The notes under the pieces: model-generated
Database searches by the model: none
What the model was told of the DNA's origin: nothing
Seen by the model: only the letters and a program-made list of their open reading frames with translations
Made by a program: the position numbers and the translations under genes
Source of the DNA: Streptomyces tauricus
Lineage (GTDB): Bacteria; Actinomycetota; Actinomycetes; Streptomycetales; Streptomycetaceae
Length of the DNA stretch: 64,000 bases
Direction of reading: 5' to 3'
NCBI RefSeq assembly: GCF_014650955.1
Contig: NZ_BMVY01000002.1
Span: 1-64,000 of the forward strand
Part shown: one piece after another, positions 18,069 through 27,229 of the stretch
How positions within the stretch are numbered: position 1 is the first letter of the stretch
How the letters are laid out: each line of letters begins with the position of its first letter

Positions 18069-18334
18069 GTGGTTCGCCGGTCCTGGTGGGTGTGCTGGGG
18101 ATTGTCACTGTCGGCGCGGAACGCCGTCGGTGAGGGATCGTGCTCGGGCGACGGGTGGGAGATCGGTGGCGCGAGGCGGGCGGTGGCCGCGGGATGAACG
18201 GGACGCGTGCCGTCGACGCTACGCCGGTGGGTGTCGTGGAAGCGGCGCTTCCTCGTGTTCCCTCCCGGCACCGGTGTCCCCCGCATCACGAACGTACGGC
18301 ATGTCCCGGGCGTGCCCGCGTTCCCCCGTACGGG

Positions 18335-18748
18335 TCACCCGTCCCTCTCCTGGCGGTGCCGTGCCGGAACCTGTCGGGTGTGACCCTCCGTGCGTTCACC
18401 GCCGTCCCACCTGGCCTGTTTCATGTCGATGCGCGGAAGGTGGGTTCCGGAGGCCCTGCTCGCCTCCCTGAGGGGCGTGCCCTCGGCCCGGTAGTGGTCC
18501 AGCGCCTCCAGTTCGTGGCCCGGGAGCAGCGCCCCGTCCGCCCGGACGACCCGCCACCACGGAACGGGTCCTCCGTAGAGGGCCATCACACGTCCGACCT
18601 GTCGCGGACCGCCCTCCTCCAGCCATTCCGCCACATCTCCGTACGTCATGACGCGCCCGGGCGGAATCTGGTCGGCGACGTCGAGGACTCGCTCCGCGTA
18701 CTCCGGCAAGGCGTCCGCCGGGAGGCTCTGCTCGCTCATCCGGTCCAT
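18335..18748 (-). CDS. Alkyltransferase-like (Atl) protein, MGMT family
   Basis: 137-aa MGMT/Ada C-terminal-domain protein. The family active site PCHR is replaced by PWWR (VPWWRVVR), so the acceptor cysteine is absent, as in alkyltransferase-like proteins. Those bind O6-alkylguanine, flip the base and channel damage to nucleotide excision repair. The helix-turn-helix part (GRVMTYGDVAEWL...GRVMALYGG) is intact. The ATG at 18746-18748 follows GGAGG by 11 nt; an ATG 3 codons later is an alternative. Neighbouring adnAB supports a repair setting. The C-terminal 25 residues are polar and species-specific. Confidence 0.85.
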   Translation of the reverse strand: MDRMSEQSLPADALPEYAERVLDVADQIPPGRVMTYGDVAEWLEEGGPRQVGRVMALYGGPVPWWRVVRADGALLPGHELEALDHYRAEGTPLREASRASGTHLPRIDMKQARWDGGERTEGHTRQVPARHRQERDG

Positions 18749-18924
18749 CCTGCACCACGCCTCCGACAACGTGACGCGGCGGCGACTGTGCGTATCCCTC
18801 GCCCCGGAACAGCGCTTCGGGCAGACTGTGCGCCCCCGCATTGCACCCTGATGCCCCCCTGTGTCGGCGGGGCATGCCACCATCGTGCGGGCGGTTACTG
18901 GTGATACGAGACCAAGAAGAGACG

Positions 18925-21771
18925 ATGAAACAGCAGGGTGTGCACCCCGAAGACGCGGAGGGCACCTCTGAGGTTTCGTCGCGCCCGCATTCCGGCGACG
19001 ATACGGACGAGAGCCTTCCGGAGATGACAGAGGCGTCCGTGACGTCAGAGACGGACGGTGCGTCCGAGACAGGCGTGACGTCCGGGAGGCCGGACACGTC
19101 CCAGAAGAAGGACATGCGCAAGGAGAGCGAAGCCGAGGAGACCGACGGCGCGGCCTGCGACGATGCCCCGGCCGAAGCGGTCGAGGGCGACGAACCGCTG
19201 CTCCCCGCGCGCGTGCACCGTCCCTCCGATCTGATGCGCCTGCTGGTGGGCGTTCTCGCGATCGCCGTGCTGCTGTCGATCGCCGCGTTCGCGCACGGCA
19301 CGACGTCGGGGCTGGCGCAGGACATCAACAAGGGCACCGACGAGGCGCCCGACCTGCTGATCAAGATCGCCGGGCTCGCGTCGAGCATCGCGATCCTCCT
19401 GGTGCCGGTCGCCTTCGCCATCGAGCGGCTGATCAAGAGGGACGGGCTGCGGATCGCCGACGGTGTACTGGCCGCGGTCCTCGCCCACGGTGTGACGCTC
19501 GCCACTGATCTGTGGGTCGCCCAGGCCGCCCCGGACTCCATCCAGAAGGCGCTCACCCAGCCCTCGCCCGGCGACATCCACGCGCTGACCGACCCGGTGC
19601 ACGGTTACCTCGCGCCCGTCATCGCCTACATGACGGCCGTCGGGATGTCGCGACGGCCGCGCTGGCGTGCGGTCCTGTGGGTCGTGCTGATGCTCGACGC
19701 CTTCTCCATGCTGGTCACCGGCTACACGACCCCCTTCTCGATCATCCTCACGGTGCTGATCGGCTGGAGCGTGGCCTACGGGACGCTGTACGCGGTCGGC
19801 TCGCCGAACGTACGGCCCACGGGCCGGACCCTGATGGCCGGTCTGCGGCACGTCGGCTTCCACCCGGTGAGCGCGGCGCGGGACGAGACCCCGGAGGCGG
19901 CGGACGGCGACCGTGGCCGCCGGTACTTCGTGACGCTCCAGGACGGCGCCCCACTCGACGTCACGGTGGTGGACCGGGAACAGCAGGCACAGGGCTTCTT
20001 CTATCGCGTGTGGCGCCGTCTGACCCTGCGCGGGATCACCACGCGCCGCAGCCTCCAGTCGCTGCGTCAGGCCCTGGAACAGGAGGCGCTCCTCGCGTAC
20101 GCGGCCATCGCGGCCGGGGCCAACGCGCCGAAGCTGATCGCGACCTCCGAGCTGGGTCCGGACGCCGTGATGCTGGTCTACGAGCACATCGGCGGGCGCA
20201 CCCTCGACGCGCTGCCGGACGAGGACATCACCGACGATCTGCTGCGCGAGACCTGGCACCAGGTGCAGGCGCTGCAGTCGCGGCGCATCGCGCACCGCAG
20301 ACTGGCCGGTGACGCGATTCTGGTGGATCGTTCCGGCACGGTCATCCTCACGGACCTGCGCAACGGCGAGATCGCGGCCGGTGAGCTGCTGCTGCGCATG
20401 GACGTCGCCCAGCTGGTGACCACACTCGGTCTGCGCGTCGGCGCGGAACGCGCGGTGGCCTCGGCCGTCGGCGTGCTCGGCCCGGACGCGGTCGCCGACT
20501 GCCTGCCCATGCTGCAGCCCATCGCGCTCACCCGCTCCCACCGCGCGACCTTGCGCAAACTGGCCCGGGAGCGGTCGGAGCGCGAGCGCGAGGCGGTCCT
20601 GGAGGCCTCCCGGCAGGCCAAACTGGCCCGCGCCGAGGAGCACGAGGCCACGCCTTCGGAGACCAGGCCCGTCCTGGAGAAGCCCGACAAGAAAACCGTA
20701 CGTGCGGAGCAGCGGGCCGAGAAGCGGGCGATCGACGAGGCGCTGGACGAGGCGCGCGAGGAGGATCTGCTCACCCAGATCCGGCACCAGGTGCTGCTGA
20801 TCAGACCGCAGGCACCGGTCGAGCCGGCCCGTCTCGAGCGCATCCGTCCGCGCACGCTGATCAGCTTCATCGCGGGCGCGTTCGGCGCGTACTTCCTGCT
20901 GACGCAGCTCACGCACATCGAGTTCGGCACGCTCTTCGACAGCGCCCAGTGGGGCTGGGTCGCCGCGGCGGCGCTCTTCTCGATGCTGAGCTACTTCGCC
21001 GCGGCCATGAGTCTGCTGGGCTTCGTGCCCGAGCGGGTGCCGTTCATGCGGGCCGTGGCCGCGCAGGTCGCCGGGTCCTTCGTGAAGATCGTGGCGCCCG
21101 CGGCGGTGGGCGGAGTCGCGCTCAACACACGGTTCCTGCAGCGCGCGGGGGTACGGCCGGGGCTCGCGGTGGCGAGCGTCGGCGCGTCGCAGCTGTTCGG
21201 GCTCGGCTGTCACATCCTGATGCTGCTGTCGTTCGGCTATCTGACCGGTACCGAGAAGACGCCCTCCTTGTCGCCGTCCCGGACGGTCATCGCGGGTCTG
21301 CTGACCGTCGCGGTCCTCGTCCTCGTCGTGACCTCGGTGCCGTTCCTGCGGAAATTCGTCGTCACGCGCGTGCGGTCGCTCTTCGCGGGTGTCATCCCGC
21401 GCATGCTGGACGTCCTCCAACGGCCGCAGAAGCTGATCACCGGCATCGGCGGCATGCTCCTGCTGACGGCCTGCTTCGTGATGTGCCTCGACGCGTCGAT
21501 CCGGGCGTTCGGCAGCGAGGACATGCCTGCGATCAGCATCGCCAGTGTGGCCGTCGTCTTCCTCGCCGGAAACGCGCTCGGCTCCGCGGCGCCCACCCCG
21601 GGCGGGGTGGGCGCGGTCGAGGCCACCCTGACGGTCGGTCTGATCGCCGTCGGACTCCCCAAGGAGGTCGCAGCGCCCGCCGTGCTCCTGTACCGCCTTC
21701 TCACGCTGTGGCTGCCCGTGCTGCCGGGATGGCTGTTCTTCAACCACCTGACACGCAAGGGCGCGCTCTAG
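18925..21771 (+). CDS. YbhN/LPG-synthase-TM-like membrane protein with kinase-like middle domain
   Basis: About 948 aa. The first 95 residues are acidic and Ser/Thr-rich. Several membrane helices follow (LLVGVLAIAVLLSIAAFAHG onward, about residues 100-300). A soluble middle part resembles a degenerate protein-kinase fold (LLAYAAIAAGANAPKLIAT, VMLVYEHIGGRTL, HRRLAGDAILVDRSG, LTDLRNGEIA); the usual catalytic Asp motif is altered. After a charged coiled segment comes a C-terminal UPF0104/YbhN-type domain (GSFVKIVAPAAVGGVALNTRFLQ, GNALGSAAPTPGGVGAVEA). YbhN-like domains flip or modify lipid-linked substrates. The ATG at 18925 is chosen after AAGAGA. No closely linked partner gene was seen. Confidence 0.8.
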   Translation: MKQQGVHPEDAEGTSEVSSRPHSGDDTDESLPEMTEASVTSETDGASETGVTSGRPDTSQKKDMRKESEAEETDGAACDDAPAEAVEGDEPLLPARVHRPSDLMRLLVGVLAIAVLLSIAAFAHGTTSGLAQDINKGTDEAPDLLIKIAGLASSIAILLVPVAFAIERLIKRDGLRIADGVLAAVLAHGVTLATDLWVAQAAPDSIQKALTQPSPGDIHALTDPVHGYLAPVIAYMTAVGMSRRPRWRAVLWVVLMLDAFSMLVTGYTTPFSIILTVLIGWSVAYGTLYAVGSPNVRPTGRTLMAGLRHVGFHPVSAARDETPEAADGDRGRRYFVTLQDGAPLDVTVVDREQQAQGFFYRVWRRLTLRGITTRRSLQSLRQALEQEALLAYAAIAAGANAPKLIATSELGPDAVMLVYEHIGGRTLDALPDEDITDDLLRETWHQVQALQSRRIAHRRLAGDAILVDRSGTVILTDLRNGEIAAGELLLRMDVAQLVTTLGLRVGAERAVASAVGVLGPDAVADCLPMLQPIALTRSHRATLRKLARERSEREREAVLEASRQAKLARAEEHEATPSETRPVLEKPDKKTVRAEQRAEKRAIDEALDEAREEDLLTQIRHQVLLIRPQAPVEPARLERIRPRTLISFIAGAFGAYFLLTQLTHIEFGTLFDSAQWGWVAAAALFSMLSYFAAAMSLLGFVPERVPFMRAVAAQVAGSFVKIVAPAAVGGVALNTRFLQRAGVRPGLAVASVGASQLFGLGCHILMLLSFGYLTGTEKTPSLSPSRTVIAGLLTVAVLVLVVTSVPFLRKFVVTRVRSLFAGVIPRMLDVLQRPQKLITGIGGMLLLTACFVMCLDASIRAFGSEDMPAISIASVAVVFLAGNALGSAAPTPGGVGAVEATLTVGLIAVGLPKEVAAPAVLLYRLLTLWLPVLPGWLFFNHLTRKGAL

Positions 21772-21909
21772 ACCGGCTCCAGGACCCGTCCGGCGGTCCG
21801 CTGGGCCGCCGGACGGCCGTCGACGATCCGTGGGGGGGCGGAGGCGACGCCCTCACCCGCACGGCCCGCGCCCCGAGCGGCCCGTCCTGAGCAACCTCAG
21901 GATGGGTCT

Positions 21910-23460
21910 ATGCCGAACCCCTCCCCGCCGCGTGCCGCCGCCCTGACCGCCACCGCCCTCCTGCTGCTGGCGGCCCTCGCCGGATGCGGCGACGACGGCG
22001 GCTCCACGGACGAGGACCTGTCGGCGCAGAAGCTCAGCTGGAAGGACTGCCCGGAACCTTCCGAGTCCGAGGGCGGCGGGGACGCTCCGTCGCCCCTGCC
22101 GGACGGCGACACCTGGAAGTGCGCGACTCTGAAGGCACCCCTGGACTGGGACAAGCCCAAGGGGGACACCATCGATCTCGCGCTGATCCGCGCGCAGGCG
22201 AGCGGCGCCGAGGACCGGCGCATCGGTTCGCTGCTCTTCAACTTCGGCGGCCCGGGCGGCTCGGGCGTCACCACACTCCCCGCCTTCGGGAAGGACTACG
22301 ACGAGCTGCGCGCCCGTTACGACCTGGTCAGTTTCGACCCGCGCGGGGTCGGCCGCAGCGCCGGTGTGAAGTGCGAGGACAACGAACAGCTCGACGAGTA
22401 CTTCCAGCAGGACGGCACCCCGGACGACGACGCCGAGCAACGGACCCTCCTGGACGGCACGAAGGAGTTCAACAAGGCCTGCGAGAAGAACTCCGGGAAG
22501 CTCCTCCCCCACGTACGCACCACCGACGCGGCCCGCGACATGGACCTGATGCGCCAGGTCCTCGGCGACGACGAACTGCACTACTTCGGCATCTCGTACG
22601 GCACCGAACTGGGCGGCGTGTACGCGCACCTGTTCCCCGAGAAGGTCGGGCGGGCCGTCTTCGACGCGGTCGTGGACCCGACGCAGAACTCCGAACAGGG
22701 GTCCCTCGGGCAGGCAAAGGGCTTCCAGTTGGCGCTGGACAACTTCGCCGAGGACTGCGCCTCGAAGGCGGAGGAGTGCCCGCTCGGCGACAGCGCGCAG
22801 GACGTGAAGGACCGGATCGCCAAGCTGCTGGCGGACCTGGACGACAAACCGATCCCGGGCATCTTCCCGCGTCAGCTCACCCAGACCGCCGCCACGAGCG
22901 GCATCGCGCAGTCCCTGTACTCCAAGGAGTTCTGGGAGTACCTCACCGAAGGGCTCCAGCAGGCGTACGACGGTGACGGCAAGGTCCTGATGCTGCTGTC
23001 CGACTCGATGAACGGGCGCAACCAGGACGGCGAGTACAGCAACATCAGCGCCGCCAACGTCTCGATCAACTGCGCGGACGACAAACCGCGTTACACCGCC
23101 GCCGACGTGCGGGCGAAGCTCCCCGAGTTCCGCGAGGCGTCCTCCGTCTTCGGCGACTACCTGGCGTGGGGCATGGTCGGCTGCACCGACTGGGCGGTGG
23201 CGGGCGACGCCGACCACCCCGATGTGAGCGCGCCCGGTGCGGCCCCGATCCTCGTGGTCGGGAACACCGGCGACCCGGCGACCCCGTACGAGGGCGCCCG
23301 GAAGATGGTGGATGCGCTGGGCAAGGGGGTCGGTGTCGAGCTGACGTACAAGGGTCAGGGGCACGGAGCGTACGACAGTGGCAGCAAGTGCGTGCGCGAC
23401 GCGGTGAACGGCTATCTGCTGAACGGCAGGGTCCCGGCGGCCGGCACGGTCTGCTCCTGA
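21910..23460 (+). CDS. Secreted TAP-type alpha/beta hydrolase lipoprotein (copy 1)
   Basis: 516-aa exported peptidase of the tripeptidyl aminopeptidase (Tap/SlpD/SlpE) family. The signal peptide ends in a lipobox (LAALAGC, Cys near residue 25), so it is probably membrane-anchored. Catalytic features: nucleophile Ser in GISYGTELGG, Asp in GNTGDPATPYEGA and His in GQGHGAY, with the C-terminal TAP-like domain. Family members release N-terminal tripeptides or process secreted peptides at the mycelial surface. A paralogue follows 128 nt downstream in the same direction. The ATG at 21910 opens the signal peptide. Confidence 0.88.
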   Translation: MPNPSPPRAAALTATALLLLAALAGCGDDGGSTDEDLSAQKLSWKDCPEPSESEGGGDAPSPLPDGDTWKCATLKAPLDWDKPKGDTIDLALIRAQASGAEDRRIGSLLFNFGGPGGSGVTTLPAFGKDYDELRARYDLVSFDPRGVGRSAGVKCEDNEQLDEYFQQDGTPDDDAEQRTLLDGTKEFNKACEKNSGKLLPHVRTTDAARDMDLMRQVLGDDELHYFGISYGTELGGVYAHLFPEKVGRAVFDAVVDPTQNSEQGSLGQAKGFQLALDNFAEDCASKAEECPLGDSAQDVKDRIAKLLADLDDKPIPGIFPRQLTQTAATSGIAQSLYSKEFWEYLTEGLQQAYDGDGKVLMLLSDSMNGRNQDGEYSNISAANVSINCADDKPRYTAADVRAKLPEFREASSVFGDYLAWGMVGCTDWAVAGDADHPDVSAPGAAPILVVGNTGDPATPYEGARKMVDALGKGVGVELTYKGQGHGAYDSGSKCVRDAVNGYLLNGRVPAAGTVCS

Positions 23461-23588
23461 GGAAGACTCACAAAATGGCAGGTCAGAGGGTTATCCACAG
23501 GGCTCCGCGGTGCTTGCGGGGATCTGCCTAATATGGCCTGACTGTCATCCGCGACATCCGGCGGACGACGATGCGAGGGGGGAAGTTC

Positions 23589-25148
23589 ATGGCGCGTATC
23601 GCACGATGGACGGCACTGGCCGCCGCCGCGTTGCTGGTGGCCGGCTGCAGCGGCTCGTCCGGGGACGACGGAGGGAACGACAAGAACGACGACGCGGGCA
23701 GGACGCCGGGCGCGGCGTCCTCCTCCGACGCCATGCCGGGGCTGCCCGCCTCACTCACCTCGCAGAAGCTCGACTGGGGCAGGTGCAAGGCCACCGAGAC
23801 CGGCCCCGCGCCGGGCGGGGACTGGCGGTGTACGACGCTCAAGGTGCCGCTGGACTGGGCGAAGCCGGCGGGCGAGACCATCGGACTGGCGCTGATCCGC
23901 AGCGAGTCGAGCGGATCCTCCGACGACCGCATCGGCTCACTGCTGTTCAACTTCGGCGGGCCCGGCGGCTCGGGCGTCGACTATCTGCCGCCGTACGGGC
24001 CGACGTTCGCGAAGCTCCACGAGCGGTACGACCTGGTCAGTTGGGACCCGCGCGGTGTCGCCGCCAGTGAGGGCGTGCGCTGTCGCAGCGACAAGGAGGT
24101 CCAGGCGGCCGAGGCGGTCGACACCACACCGGACACCTCCACCGAGGAGACCGCGTTCCTCAAGGACGCCGCGGACTTCGGCAAGGGCTGCGAGGAGTCC
24201 GCGGGCAAGCTCCTGGGACATGTCTCGACGACCGACACGGCCCGGGACATGGACCTGATGCGGCATGTCCTCGGCGACCGGAAGATGCACTACTTCGGCA
24301 TCTCGTACGGCACCGAACTGGGCGGTGTGTACGCCCACTTGTTCCCCAAGAAGGTGGGACGGCTGGTCCTGGACGCGGTCGTCGACCCGAGCGCCGGCAC
24401 GGTGGGCCACGCGGAGAACCAGGCCAGGGGTTTCCAGCGCGCTCTGGAGGACTATCTCGAATCCGAGGGCCAGGACCCCGAGCAGGGCTCCCAGAAGATC
24501 GCGGCCCTGCTCAAGCGGATCGACTCCGCACCGCTGCCGACCACGAGCGGCCGCGATCTGACACAGCAGCTCGCCCTCACCGGCATCGTCTACCCGCTCT
24601 ACAGCAAGTCGTCCTGGCCGGCCCTCACCAGTGCGCTCGAAGCGGCCGAGGACGGCGACGGTACGGAACTGCTCGCGCAGGCCGACAGCTACAACGACCG
24701 TGACGCCTCGGGCCGCTACGGCACGACCACGCATTCCCAACGGGTCATATCGTGCTTGGACGACAAGGAGCGGCCGACGCCCGAGGAGGCGAAGAAGCGG
24801 CTCCCCGAGTTCCGGAAGATCTCGCCCGTGTTCGGGGACTCGATGGGCTGGGACACGGCCGGGTGGTGCCACGACTGGCCGGTGGCCGGGCAGTACGAGA
24901 ATCCGGAGGTGAGCGCGCCCGGCGCGGACCCCGTCCTGGTGGTGGGCAACACCGGCGACCCGGCGACGCCGTACGAGGGTGCGCGCAAGATGGCGGACGA
25001 GCTGGGCAAGGGCGTCGGTGTGCAGCTCACCTGGAAGGGCGAGGGACACGGGGCGTACGGGAGCGGGAGCGACTGCGTCGACAGCACGGTCGACGACTAC
25101 CTGCTGGACGGATCGGTACCGGACGACGGCAAGGTCTGCGGTTCGTAG
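23589..25148 (+). CDS. Secreted TAP-type alpha/beta hydrolase lipoprotein (copy 2)
   Basis: 519-aa close paralogue of the preceding gene with the same layout: a short signal peptide ending in lipobox LVAGC, catalytic GISYGTELGGVYAHLFP, GNTGDPATPYEGARKMADELGKGVGVQLTWKG, and His in GEGHGAYGSGSDC. The start at ATG 23589 follows a GGGGGGAAG ribosome binding site; an upstream ATG at 23571 is less likely because it would delay the signal peptide. The shared blocks show an old tandem duplication with diverged linkers. It ends before a bidirectional terminator facing moeZ. Confidence 0.88.
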   Translation: MARIARWTALAAAALLVAGCSGSSGDDGGNDKNDDAGRTPGAASSSDAMPGLPASLTSQKLDWGRCKATETGPAPGGDWRCTTLKVPLDWAKPAGETIGLALIRSESSGSSDDRIGSLLFNFGGPGGSGVDYLPPYGPTFAKLHERYDLVSWDPRGVAASEGVRCRSDKEVQAAEAVDTTPDTSTEETAFLKDAADFGKGCEESAGKLLGHVSTTDTARDMDLMRHVLGDRKMHYFGISYGTELGGVYAHLFPKKVGRLVLDAVVDPSAGTVGHAENQARGFQRALEDYLESEGQDPEQGSQKIAALLKRIDSAPLPTTSGRDLTQQLALTGIVYPLYSKSSWPALTSALEAAEDGDGTELLAQADSYNDRDASGRYGTTTHSQRVISCLDDKERPTPEEAKKRLPEFRKISPVFGDSMGWDTAGWCHDWPVAGQYENPEVSAPGADPVLVVGNTGDPATPYEGARKMADELGKGVGVQLTWKGEGHGAYGSGSDCVDSTVDDYLLDGSVPDDGKVCGS

Positions 25149-25174
25149 CGGCCCCGACCGTCCGGGGGACGGGA

Positions 25175-25205
25175 AAGGGCCCGGCACACGCGGTGCCGAG
25201 CCCTT
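25175..25205. terminator. Bidirectional terminator between TAP copy 2 and moeZ
   Basis: AAGGGC (25175-25180) pairs with GCCCTT (25200-25205), and an inner CGGCAC/GTGCCG stem is separated by one mismatch, with a 5-base loop. It lies between convergent genes, suiting termination in both directions. Confidence 0.75.
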
Positions 25206-25237
25206 CTCCGAACAGGGTGTGTCCGTACCGGGTGCCT

Positions 25238-26416
25238 CTAGTAGATCGGCTTCTCCGGCTCGATCTGGTTGACCCAGCCGATCACGCCGCCGCCCACGTG
25301 CACGGCGTCCGAGAATCCGGCCGACTTGAGGACCGCGAGGACCTCCGCGCTGCGGACACCCGTCTTGCAGTGCAGGACGATCTTCTTGTCCTGCGGCAGG
25401 GTGGCCAGGGCGGTGCCCATGAGGAACTCGTTCTTGGGGATCAGCTTGGCGCCGGGGATCGAGACGATCTCGTACTCGTTGATCTCGCGGACGTCGATGA
25501 TCTCGATGTTCTCGCCGTCGTCGATCCACTCCTTGAGCTGCTTGGGAGTGATCGTCGAGCCGGCGGCCGCCTCCTGGGCCTCTTCGGAGACGACGCCGCA
25601 GAAGGCCTCGTAGTCGATGAGCTCGGTGACGGTGGGGTTCTCGCCGCAGACCGCGCAGTTCGGGTCCTTGCGGACCTTGACCTGGCGGTACTGCATCTCC
25701 AGGGCGTCGTAGATCATCAGGCGGCCGAGGAGCGGCTCACCGATGCCCGCGAGGAGCTTGATGGCCTCGTTGACCTGGATGGAGCCGATGGACGCGCACA
25801 GCACGCCCAGGACGCCGCCCTCGGCGCAGGAGGGGACCATGCCGGGGGGCGGGGGCTCCGGGTAGAGGCAGCGGTAGCAGGGTCCGTGCTCGGACCAGAA
25901 GACGGAGGCCTGTCCGTCGAAGCGGTAGATCGAGCCCCAGACGTACGGCTTGTTGAGCAGCACGCACGCGTCGTTGACCAGGTAGCGGGTCGCGAAGTTG
26001 TCCGTGCCGTCGACGATCAGGTCGTACTGGCTGAAGATGTCCATCACGTTCTCGGCTTCGAGCCGCTCTTCGTGCAGGACCACGTTCACATAAGGGTTGA
26101 TACCGAGCACGCTGTCGCGGGCCGACGCCGCCTTGGAGCGGCCGATGTCCGCCTGGCTGTGGATGATCTGGCGCTGCAGGTTCGACTCGTCGACCTCGTC
26201 GAACTCCACGATGCCGAGCGTGCCCACGCCCGCGGCGGCCAGGTACATCAGCGCCGGCGAGCCCAGGCCGCCGGCGCCCACACAGAGCACCTTGGCGTTC
26301 TTCAGCCGCTTCTGCCCGTCCATGCCCACGTCGGGGATGATCAGGTGGCGGGAGTACCTGCGGACCTCGTCTACGGTGAGCTCAGCAGCTGGCTCGACCA
26401 GGGGTGGCAGCGACAC
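25238..26416 (-). CDS. moeZ: MoeZ-type adenylyltransferase/sulfurtransferase
   Basis: 392-aa fusion of a MoeB/ThiF E1 domain (GAGGLGSPALMYLAAAGVG near residue 55; CxxC zinc pairs CYRCLYP and CAVC) and a C-terminal rhodanese domain whose loop is HCKTGVRSAEV (active Cys near residue 355). It adenylates and sulfurates ubiquitin-like sulfur carriers for molybdopterin, thiamine, cysteine and secondary-metabolite pathways. The GTG at 26414-26416 has GGAG 6 nt upstream. A perfectly spaced SigR promoter lies about 45 nt upstream, linking sulfur transfer to thiol stress. Mycobacterial moeB1 has a similar position. Confidence 0.93.
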   Translation of the reverse strand: MSLPPLVEPAAELTVDEVRRYSRHLIIPDVGMDGQKRLKNAKVLCVGAGGLGSPALMYLAAAGVGTLGIVEFDEVDESNLQRQIIHSQADIGRSKAASARDSVLGINPYVNVVLHEERLEAENVMDIFSQYDLIVDGTDNFATRYLVNDACVLLNKPYVWGSIYRFDGQASVFWSEHGPCYRCLYPEPPPPGMVPSCAEGGVLGVLCASIGSIQVNEAIKLLAGIGEPLLGRLMIYDALEMQYRQVKVRKDPNCAVCGENPTVTELIDYEAFCGVVSEEAQEAAAGSTITPKQLKEWIDDGENIEIIDVREINEYEIVSIPGAKLIPKNEFLMGTALATLPQDKKIVLHCKTGVRSAEVLAVLKSAGFSDAVHVGGGVIGWVNQIEPEKPIY

Positions 26417-26460
26417 GGGGACTCCGTTGGTCGGTCAATCACTACAGTTGTTCTCCCCGT

Positions 26461-26487
26461 AACACTGCCACGCCCTTCTTCATTCCG
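26461..26487 (-). promoter_or_regulatory. Sigma-R promoter of moeZ
   Basis: Read leftward: CGGAAT (26487-26482), exactly 18 nt, then GTT (26463-26461), the SigR consensus. It overlaps the last codons of the upstream spherulin-4-like gene (ends 26480), so moeZ has its own stress promoter apart from the polysaccharide-type operon. Confidence 0.8.
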
Positions 26488-27229
26488 AGACACCCGTTCC
26501 GATCCGCGAGACGAGTTCGTCCCAGTAGCCGGGCAGACTCTCCCAGGGGTCGGCCGAACCTCCGCGGTCCGTACGGTCGGTGAAGTAGATCGTCGAGGCC
26601 CCCTGCCAGCGGGCGATGCGCAGAGCCTCGTCGAGATGCCCCCGGGGCATGCCGTGGACGAAGTGGCAGAAACGCTCGGGCGGGTATTCGGCGGTCCACT
26701 CCGCCACCTGCGACCAGCGGTAGTCGCTCCAGGGCCCGGAGAAGGTCACCAGTTGGTCGGCGGCCTCGGCGTAGCCGGGATACGGATGGGTGCCGTGGCC
26801 GAGGACGAGGTGGCCGTCGCCGGTGAGGGCCCGCAGGGTGTCGGCCGTGCGGCGGATCTCCGGGAGCGCTGTCCGCTCCGTGGGACAGCGGTCCAGGAAG
26901 AAGCCGTCGACCTGGTACCAGTCGAGATAGCGGTGTGCCTCGGAGACGAGTTCACCGAAGGCGCGTGCGCCGTAGGTCACGTCCAGGTGGCCGAGGACGC
27001 GGACGCCCGCGTTGCGCAGGCGTCCGGCGGCTTCCAGACAGTGGGGGTCGGGGCGGGCGCCGGGGCCGTCGGAGACGTTCAGGACCACCCAGTGCAAGGG
27101 GGTCCCGGGGCGGGTGAGCCCGCCCCATTCGACCGGCGCGACCAGGGGGTGCGCATAGCCGGGGACACCGAAGCCGATCCTCAGGTCCGTGCTCGCGGTG
27201 CCCGTCGGTTGGCTGGTCAGATACGGCAT
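26480..27229 (-). CDS. Spherulin-4 family, GH114-like TIM-barrel protein
   Basis: 249-aa protein of the spherulation-specific family 4. Characteristic segments are GFGVPGYAHPLVAP (near residue 19), WVVLNVSDGPG (residues about 47-57), GVRVLGHLDVTYG, DWYQVDGFFLDRCPT and FCHFVHGMP. The family is related to GH114-like TIM barrels (alpha-1,4-galactosaminidase-type hydrolases such as the PelA hydrolase domain); acidic residues in GHLD and GFFLD sit where catalytic residues are expected. No signal peptide is seen. It starts inside the SDR gene (13-nt overlap), so translation is coupled. A polysaccharide-cleaving or binding role is inferred from the PelF-like gene upstream. Confidence 0.8.
   Translation of the reverse strand: MPYLTSQPTGTASTDLRIGFGVPGYAHPLVAPVEWGGLTRPGTPLHWVVLNVSDGPGARPDPHCLEAAGRLRNAGVRVLGHLDVTYGARAFGELVSEAHRYLDWYQVDGFFLDRCPTERTALPEIRRTADTLRALTGDGHLVLGHGTHPYPGYAEAADQLVTFSGPWSDYRWSQVAEWTAEYPPERFCHFVHGMPRGHLDEALRIARWQGASTIYFTDRTDRGGSADPWESLPGYWDELVSRIGTGVSE

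Noticed and set aside
18065..18289. 74-codon frame upstream of adnA
   Set aside because: Overlaps the adnA start, has no ribosome site and an unstructured His/Pro/Arg/Thr composition.
19045..21747. Long frame antisense to the YbhN-type gene
   Set aside because: Codon-position GC shadow of a real gene; product is Arg/Gln/His-rich without motifs.
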